A DNA stretch of 64,000 nucleotides, from contig OY979716.1 in NCBI GenBank assembly GCA_963855995.1, positions 49,237,379 to 49,301,378 on the forward strand. Reading direction: 5' to 3'. The stretch comes from Muricea muricata. Lineage: Eukaryota; Cnidaria; Anthozoa; Malacalcyonacea; Plexauridae. A model generated the notes under the pieces. The model did no database searches. It saw only the letters and a list, made by a program, of their open reading frames with translations, and was not told the DNA's origin. The position numbers and the translations under genes are program-made. Of the stretch, positions 57,412 through 64,000 are shown one piece after another. Position 1 is the first letter of the stretch. Each line of letters starts with the position of its first letter.

Positions 57412-59637
57412 CAGCTTATGCTTTTTTGACTGAACATTTCTCTCTTTTTAGTTTGTACTCTGATATTAGCAATATTAACATAATACAAAGTATTTTATAT
57501 ATAGTTTTTTGGAACTTCAACTTTTAAATTCTAGCTTCAGATGTATCTGGGTCTCACCATTGGGTTACAGTATCAGGTTACACACTTTATTCATGGTTAC
57601 ACAAATAGTTACACAGTGCTACATTAGCTAATATTAAAGTTTTTTCTATTTTCTTCCATTTTTTTGAAATTTCCTTCATATTTCCTTTTATTTTGCATTT
57701 CCTTTTTTTTCCTTCCAATCGCAAAAATTTCCTCAAAAAGGAAAAAATCCTTCAAAGTGGAAACCCTGTTTGATATACACCATAGGCATGCTTTATATCC
57801 CAAATTTCAATGTAGCTGCAAATGTCATCAATTGTAAAAATTTTGGGAGCATGTGCAATAACCTGCAAAATCTGTATATCTGAAAATCCCAGCAGAAATT
57901 TGGGGTGATTAAAAATCTTCAACTTTCCACTTGCATCCCTTTTTAACAAGCCCAATAGTAATCCTTTGTAAAATTTGTAAAGTTCAACTTTCAGTTCTTG
58001 ACACTTTTCAGATGTTATTTCACGTTTCTTGCCTGGCATTGAATCATTACTATGAGGCTGTACCTGAGCAGCTGGATAAGAAAGTACTTTACAGTCTTCC
58101 AAACCACAATTACATATTAAAGAGCAATTATCACAACATAAATGGAGCGGAGCTATAGGGCAGAATGTCACGTTGAAAAAACTAAGCAAAAATGTTCGCC
58201 TACAGTCTTTTGAATTGATGTCCTTTTCCACATGTGCCAGTTGAAAACTCTGATAAAGCATATAGGCTGTACTCTGTATACCATCTCTACCAGCTCGTCC
58301 ACTTTCTTGTATGAAAGCTTCAACATTTTTAGCTGGTCCAAAATGTATTGTTCTATTAACTTTCTTGCAATCCACACCCATACCAAATGCTATAGTTGCT
58401 ACCAGGACTCGAATGCAGCCATCCTCCATTTGAAATGATTGTAAGATATTTTCTTTATTGGGACTTGGGGTACAAGAATGCAGCATCTCTAATAACACTC
58501 GCTGCGGATTTTTTTGTTCAGGATCTTCATAAATGTTATCACCAAGAAGTTCTTTCAAAGTCGAGTAAACAACAGCACACTGCTTGATTGTCTGGCAATA
58601 TATAATAGTTCTAGTTGATGCAGTTTTTTGTGTTATTATCTCATCAGCAAGCCATGAGAAATAGCTGGACAAGCTTGCACCCTTCTCCATATACTTCACA
58701 ACATACGATATATTCTCTTTATGTGGACTTTGCATGATAAGACATGGCTCGTTCATCATCAAGGCATCAAAAATAGACATTCTGGTGTCTTTTGTGGCTG
58801 TTGCTGTAAGTGCAATAAAAGGAACACCAGGCAAGAGTGACCTGAATTCATGAAGCTCAGAAAACCACACTCAGAATGCTGTATGCTTGTTGCTTTTTGA
58901 CAACCCCCTGGAAAGGATAACAATTTGGTAAGCCAGAGGTGAAGGGAAGAGGTGCTGGTAGTATGAATTTGTGATGTCTATACAAGACATTCATTTATAT
59001 CTTATATTTTGAAAAAATATATTACGTACCAGTGTGAAATAATGTGTGCCTCATCCACAGCCACTGCTTTCACATTATTTCTGTAGACAGATCCAGAAAC
59101 CATCTTTCTTCATCTTTCATCACCTAGCCATAGTTCAGGGGACCCATATACAACAGAGTAATATCCACGTACAACCTTTTCTTCAATACTATCTGATGTG
59201 ATATCATTAAGGCCAATTGCACTGACCCCAAGAGAGTGAAGCCGAGTAACTTGATCTTTCATGAGACTATTTAATGGTGAAACTACCAAAACAATATGTT
59301 TATCGGGCTGGGTGTCCTGACTTGGCAAATTTTTGCCTTGATCGACTCCGTCTCCATGTTGTCTCGAACTGAAAACAATCGGTAACGCTTGAAATATAAA
59401 TGATTTTCCAAATCCAGTGGGCACATTCACGAATACATCTCTCTTTTCATCAACGATGCATTTTATGGCATCTTTTTGAAATTTATTTAAACTGGAGATG
59501 CCAAAAACTTTGCAAACATCCTGAAACGCGCTTTCCAGACTAACAGACATATATGCTATTTATTTATTTCCACGCGATTCTGTGTTTACCTCGCGTAAAT
59601 CGCGCGAGTTAGTTCCCTGATAATAGGAGCTGAATTC

Positions 59638-59731
59638 TGATTGGTTCACGTCTTGGAAATGAAATCCTCACTCAGGTACGCAGACGCTAATTTTCCACAG
59701 GTGCGGAAATGCGCGTCTGCACCGCAGGCTA
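59638..59731 (-). repeat. Right 94-bp terminal inverted repeat
   Basis: Reverse complement of 50,129-50,222 (about 88 percent identical). The helicase start codon lies 88 bases inside it, so the terminal repeat and the short spacer must include the promoter. Confidence 0.9.
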
Positions 59732-59740
59732 GTTTGCTCC

Positions 59741-60272
59741 GGGGCAAACCTACAAATGCCAACTTGAAATTTGGAGAGTTGTCACACACAAAAATCTAAT
59801 GCAAACTTCAAATTTGGCAAGGTTTTCATCTCGCATAAAATCAAAGAAAACAGACACTTTGCAAGAGTTTTGCATCGTATGTAAACGTATAGAAAACACA
59901 AGTTTGGCCATTACTTTGCCTACATAGCAGGCACATATTTATTAACATAAGATCAAAGTTTTTAATTAAACACAATAAAAACATTCACTTGTTATATTTA
60001 CAAAATAATAAACAGTGCACATAAAAATAGTTGAAAATTCAAACGTTTTAACATCTCAACATTGTTATCTAATTGTTCATTTAATCCAGAGGAGGTTGGA
60101 CAGCTACTTGCAAAGCATCATGGGAAATTTGCATCCGGTCTGTGGCAAATGTTTAATACACCCATTGTTCGTTTTGTACCTATTTTGTTCAACTCCAGCC
60201 ACTGTAGTCCATATAGTTAACAGTCAATAGTCTTCAAAAAGGTATCCATCGAATAGGATAGAAATTCAGACA
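59741..60272. other. GCAAA/TTTGC-motif DNA and AT-rich spacer
   Basis: The first 200 bases have repeated GCAAAC, TTTGGCA and TTTGCA motifs like the left flank of the 9.6-kb element. No gene is supported to the mariner end. Confidence 0.45.
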
Positions 60273-60274
60273 TA

Positions 60275-61865
60275 CAGTATGAACCACGCTATTAGTTAAA
60301 CTAGAAATTCGCCTTCTACATGTCCTCAATAAGCACCTCTAATTTGCAAGGAACGTGAAAATTGCGAGCAAAGGTGTGGAAACACCATTCCAATGTTTAC
60401 ATTTGTAAATGTCACGTGAATAAGGAGTTAGCGTCTGTGTGTATATAACAGGTGGCCCACTATATTAGTTGTACTCATTCATTTTCACAACGGGAAGAGG
60501 TAAAGATCTCAACGACGATGAAAAAAGGCAGATTATAAAAGAATTAGGCAAATCAACCCCATTGGAAAATATTGCAAAAAAAATCAATCGTCATTTAGTG
60601 ACAGTAAAACGGTTTTTGCATGATCCCATGAAGAAGAGGAAGACTCGCTCTGATCGTGGCATTCTTAAGTCAGTGACAAAGCGAGATCTAGGTATTTTGA
60701 AAAGAAATGTACGAAAAGTGCCTGGAACAATCAGCAAAAGAATTTTTCAAGAGTCTGGCATAACAGGCATCCCCAAAACAATGCGAAACAGGATACTGGG
60801 CCGAATAGCGAAACATAAAGCTTCCCAAAAAAGGCCGCCACTCTCATCAAGGCATAAAGGTTTGCGTCTCAACTGGGCCAGGAAATACATGAAATCAGAC
60901 ATGAAGTACGTCCTTTTTACCGACTAGTCACGAGCTACATTAGACGGCCCAGATGGATGGGCAAAAGGATGGGTCATAAATGGTGATCAAGCTCCCCGTA
61001 AGAAGAAGACGTCAGCAAGGAGGAGGAGGCGTCATGATATGGGCAGGAATTATTGGCGACGAGCTTATAGGTCCTGTACGCGTTCCACATGGAGTAAAAC
61101 TTACGTCTGCTACTTACTGTCAGTTCCTGAAGAATGTACTCGAGGAATAGCTAGAAGAGGTACCATTATCGGGATTGAAGAAGGTTGTATTCATGCATGA
61201 CAATGCACCATGTCATGCTGCCAAGGCAACCATTAAATGCCTACATGGCCTTGGTTTTAAGGACGAAACGCTAATGGTTTGGCCGCCAAATTCACCAGAT
61301 ATAAATCCAATTGAGAACTTGTGGGCAATAATCAAGCAAAGGGTCTATGCTGATGGAAAGCAGTTTTCCACGTTACATGAGTTATGGACAGCTATTAAAT
61401 TACAATCTGCTGCCATACCACGTTCACTTGTACAAAAACCTACAGATTCTATGACTGATAGGCTATTTGACGTCATCAGATGTCAAGGGGGGTATGTCAA
61501 TAAATGACTCCCTACTATTGTGCTTATCACGTGGTTTTCAGAATTTTCGTGGGTTGACCAGGAGCAGCCTTGAAGAAGTGTGTGTTGTTTGGAAGTGTGG
61601 GGCATACAATAAATCATTTTGTTCACTTGCTTTGTCAAAAACGTGTTTTATCTAATTGTAAACTGATAGCGTGGTTCAGAAGAAAATGACTAATATCTCT
61701 ACCATGAAATTACAACATGTGTTTCAATTGTTTGACTCCTTTTATGTTTCTCATGGGCTCAATGCGTTCTTTGGTGGATGTTGTCGCGATTTTTTGCGTC
61801 TACACCACCTTTATTGAGCGTATACTTTCACATGTCAAATTCAACTAATAGCGTGGTTCATACTG
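60275..61865 (+). mobile_element. Tc1/mariner transposon
   Basis: Ends CAGTATGAACCACGCTATTA are inverted and TA-flanked (60,273-60,274 and 61,866-61,867). A decayed extra copy (gatagcgtggttca) is at about 61,666. It contains one plus-strand transposase gene. Confidence 0.9.
60490..61507 (+). pseudogene. Tc1/mariner transposase, broken
   Basis: The N-terminal DNA-binding helices (LNDDEKRQIIKELGKSTPLE; INRHLVTVKRFL) are followed by the DDE core: first aspartate in MKYVLFTD, second in FMHDNAPCHAA, and the acid at the PDINPIENLWA motif. The expected initiator reads ACG at 60,490. TAG codons stand at 60,925 (right after FTD, where E is usual) and 61,148, and a frame change occurs near 61,000. The usual length of about 340 residues is otherwise kept. 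Confidence 0.85.
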
Positions 61866-61867
61866 TA

Positions 61868-62940
61868 AAAATGACGTCTAAGATGAAAAAGTAGTGTAAT
61901 ACACAACTTCATGTTACCAACTGATGTCAGTGGTGCCACGAAGAATTACAAATTGCTGCTTCAATATCGACCTTTTATGCATTGAATAACGTACATATTT
62001 CGCATAAATTGATATGGGTGTAACTTTGAAGATCTTTTCCTCCGATAAGCTTAATAAACCATGTATTAATTGTGGTAGAGTCGAAAAATATTGTTATAAA
62101 TAGACGCAAGTGTTACACGTTCACTTTGTCGTTCATGTTTCTTTGTCAATTTCAGAATTCGTAAAATTGACCAATCACAGCGAAGCACAAAAGTTCTAAA
62201 CATTTGCCACAGACCAGTTTGCATGTGCTTTGCTGATTGGCTTCATTCACGTGTGACCTCAGCAAAGTAAGCATCTCTAGAATACGAAGTTTTCGAAAGA
62301 CGAGACTACCGGGCTGTAATTCTCCAAGAAAATAGCACTGTGCAACTTTGTCTCTACAATTCTTTTTACGATGTGGCTTTTACTGATCCGAGTATACTTT
62401 TTTGGGATTGCGCGCAGGGTTTCTTTAATTGCCTCAGAGACAAAATTACTTTTAATATCTTGAAAGTGAACAGACTTAATTAAATCTCCTTGTATCATTG
62501 ATGTGAAATGTGTTCCTGGTAATAAGTATTCCTGGTTGTTTTATCATTTGTTCAAGTGGTAATTAATAAGATGATAAACTTTCTTAGATGAATCACAAGG
62601 TGGGGCTCTATTTGTGTTTTTGTTATTCATATTTTACAATTGCAATTTCTTTGTTAAAGAAAACTGTTTTGTATAAATTCTACATTTATTTGTTGAAGGA
62701 AACTGTAAAATATTCATAATTTTAAATACATAAATATAAGTTGATTTACTTTAAGTGTAATCACGGTTAATAGACCTAGATGGTTAGGCTAGCCGACAAA
62801 CTTCAAAGGGAACAGCTAATTATGTCGAGAACCAATTTTATTTGCGTCACGTGATGAGCAAAGGGGGTGCTTTGTTGCGAGTGATTAGGAAAACATATGG
62901 GCGAGAATATGATATGACAACAAAAGATCATATTTCAAAA
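61868..62940. other. Stretch without a recognised gene
   Basis: A minus-strand frame (62,498-62,277, MIQGDLIKSVHFQDIKSNF) is open for 73 codons but resembles nothing I know. The rest is AT-rich. Confidence 0.35.
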
Positions 62941-62959
62941 TGCTAGAGGGCTTCTGAGG

Positions 62960-64000
62960 TCAAAATGTAGGTCGAAACAGAAAGCGAACAAACAAGCGAA
63001 TCTATTTTGAACATTGGAGATGAAAATATCGAAGAAAGCGAGCCGGGTAATGAGCAGTTTATAATTGTGACATATTAAGGGGATGAAGGCAAAGACATTT
63101 TATCACAGGACGATGCAACCCCAGATTAATTTATACAACTTTCATGTGTCTGTTGCTCTAACGAACATACAGTCAGACGAGATAGACTCTGAATTCGCCG
63201 AAGCTATACAAAAATTGATGGCGAGAGGGATTTTCCTTGTAGTCAGTGCGAGAAAGTGTTCGAGTCTAAAGGGGGCTTAACAAGACACACAAGATCATAA
63301 CACCCGGATGAAAATAAACCAGGCAAAACTCGTGTTGCGTTGACTAAAGAGGTCGTGGCTTCGATTGTTGAATCGATGAAAGTCAAACTTAAAGAAGAGA
63401 ACCAAAATAATGAACAGTATGGCTACTGTCTCCTGTACCAATGCTTTGTGGCCTGTTTACACAACATTCTGTCGAAAGAACAATCAGGACAACTTTTTAG
63501 AATGTGTTTATGGCTTGATTACTCGTTTGTTTGAGCTGCTAAATTGTGAGAACTGTAGATTCCTAAACATTTGGCCGGATTTTACAACTATAGCACAGCA
63601 AAGGAGGAGTCCCCAGTCCTGCAGTAAAACCAGCACTCTAAAACAACATGACCTAGCTGAACGTGGACCTCTTTCCTATGCTGCAGGGTATGTTATAAGT
63701 AAACTATTTCATTTAAAAAAAAAAAGAAATATGGAAACCAGAGACTGCATATATTTCCTGTCGGTTGTGATTTAGGAAGTTGCTGTAGGAGAGAATGTGG
63801 TTGGGAACATTGGACATATTGCATTAGAAACAGTGTGTGATGCTACACTAAAGTCTCTAACAGTAAGATCATTGTGGGAATATATCATATTTTCATGTGA
63901 AGTTCAACTTTCAAACTGTACACAGAAACTGTGCTTGGAAAACATAGTTAAACTTTATTTAGGAGTCAGGGCATTTTCCTACACCAGAGGCTTTATTACT
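62960..64000 (+). pseudogene. C2H2 zinc-finger transposon-derived protein, cut by the window edge
   Basis: Plus-strand pieces: an acidic N-terminus (about 62,985-63,070, NIGDENIEESEPGNEQ), a C2H2 finger (about 63,225-63,300, FPCSQCEKVFESKGGLTRHT, followed by a TAA where the finger should close with H), a linker (63,340-63,440) and a C-terminal part (63,430-64,000). The C-terminal part has LSYAAGYVISKLF, SLTVRSLWEYIIF and QKLCLENIVKLYLGVRAFSY. The GYVxSKL and KLCLENxVKLYLxVRSFSY motifs mark a repeated cnidarian protein family, probably transposon-derived. Stops and frame changes show decay. The end lies outside the window. Confidence 0.55.

Larger units (their letters stand above)
56325..57776. 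mobile_element. hAT-type MITE with 8-bp TSD in the helicase gene
   Basis: The element 56,333-57,768 starts CAGGGTTTCCACTTTTAC and ends in the inverse (AAAGTGGAAACCCTG), flanked by the 8-base duplication TTTGATAT (56,325-56,332 and 57,769-57,776), the hAT signature. Several AAATTTCCT motifs repeat near both ends. It has no hAT coding sequence. Confidence 0.92.
56050..59550 (-). pseudogene. RecQ-family DNA helicase
   Basis: Exon 1 (59,550-59,030): FQKDAIKCIV, Walker A VPTGFGKSFIFQ, VVSPLNSLMKDQV and, after an in-frame TGA at 59,110-59,112, VAVDEAHIISHW (motif II). Exon 2 (about 58,870-57,777): FIALTATAT, RTIIYCQTI, VLVATIAFGMGVDCKKV (motif V) and QESGRAGRDG (motif VI), then a cysteine cluster CCDNCSLICNCGLEDC as in RecQ zinc domains. 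The acidic C-terminus (56,324-56,050; MSSDEEDCLLPDDWSDLGLD) is in the same exon but split off by a hAT insertion. RecQ helicases unwind DNA 3' to 5' and resolve forks and hairpins. Here the gene is transposon-borne next to a putative transposase. The stop and the insertion disable this copy. Confidence 0.85.
50129..59731. mobile_element. 9.6-kb DNA transposon encoding DUF6589 protein and RecQ helicase
   Basis: Two 94-base inverted ends enclose two converging genes: DUF6589 (plus strand, from 50,371) and a RecQ-type helicase (minus strand, from 59,550). Each start codon lies about 90-150 bases inside its end, so the genes fill the element. GTTTGCTC follows or precedes both ends as a candidate 8-9-base duplication. 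The Academ superfamily is reported to combine a transposase with a superfamily II helicase and may be the closest described group. I recall shorter duplications for Academ, so the assignment is open. Secondary insertions and lesions make this copy defective. Confidence 0.8.

Noticed and set aside
1-64000. tRNA, rRNA or other structured RNA genes
   Set aside because: No cloverleaf with conserved A and B boxes and no rRNA-like segment was recognised by eye; a covariance-model scan would be decisive.

Overview
The window is AT-rich eukaryotic DNA: genes are split by GT-AG introns, coding stretches are short and frequently broken, and there are no operons, ribosome-binding sites or bacterial gene order. 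The protein families I can recognise point to a cnidarian, probably an anthozoan or octocoral. They are Kolobok-type THAP transposases, P2X7-like intracellular domains, DUF6589, cnidarian BEL/Pao and DIRS gag proteins, and an rve-like integrase-core gene. This host assignment is inference from families remembered from cnidarian genomes. I see no clear single-copy host gene, so the window reads as a thick layering of transposable elements.

Layout. 1-3,200: a decayed mariner-like element and a frameshifted OB-fold/zinc-ribbon gene. 3,252-11,052: a spliced integrase-core gene whose first large intron holds a complete 5.7-kb Kolobok transposon (4,170-9,863) with matching ends and a TTAA target duplication. 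That transposon carries a THAP transposase and, convergent to it, a P2X7-like gene. 11,228-17,087: BEL/Pao element 1 (plus strand), missing the end of pol and most of its 3' LTR. 17,976-24,794: BEL/Pao element 2 (minus strand), with two LTRs. 24,800-34,400: small inverted-repeat elements, foldback palindromes, a DIRS-type gag fragment and a hAT transposase relic. 34,900-41,300: a mariner-type foldback element, a tyrosine-recombinase-like relic and a second THAP/Kolobok relic.

41,930-49,870 is one minus-strand LINE split by three later insertions, each with a readable target duplication: a pogo-type MITE (43,243-43,702, TA), a piggyBac-like element (45,270-46,299, TTAA) and a 3.2-kb TTAA element carrying another P2X7-like gene (46,555-49,776). 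Removing each insertion restores a continuous LINE reading frame across at least two of the junctions.

50,129-59,731 is the most interesting object: a 9.6-kb element with 94-bp terminal inverted repeats that holds a DUF6589 gene (plus strand) facing a RecQ-family helicase gene (minus strand). It has been hit by a hAT MITE in the last helicase exon (8-bp duplication), which in turn contains a mariner MITE. A recent 237-bp copy of the helicase gene lies between the two genes. The window ends with a Tc1/mariner copy (60,275-61,865) and a C2H2 gene cut by the window edge.

Some genes appear to work as units. In Kolobok-1 the THAP protein would bind ends and cut while the P2X7-like protein is cargo of unknown role. 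In the 9.6-kb element the DUF6589 protein is the candidate transposase, with a RecQ helicase as partner. The BEL and LINE copies are dead gag/pol units. Exon borders, family names and domain limits were read by eye; no search or alignment was run.
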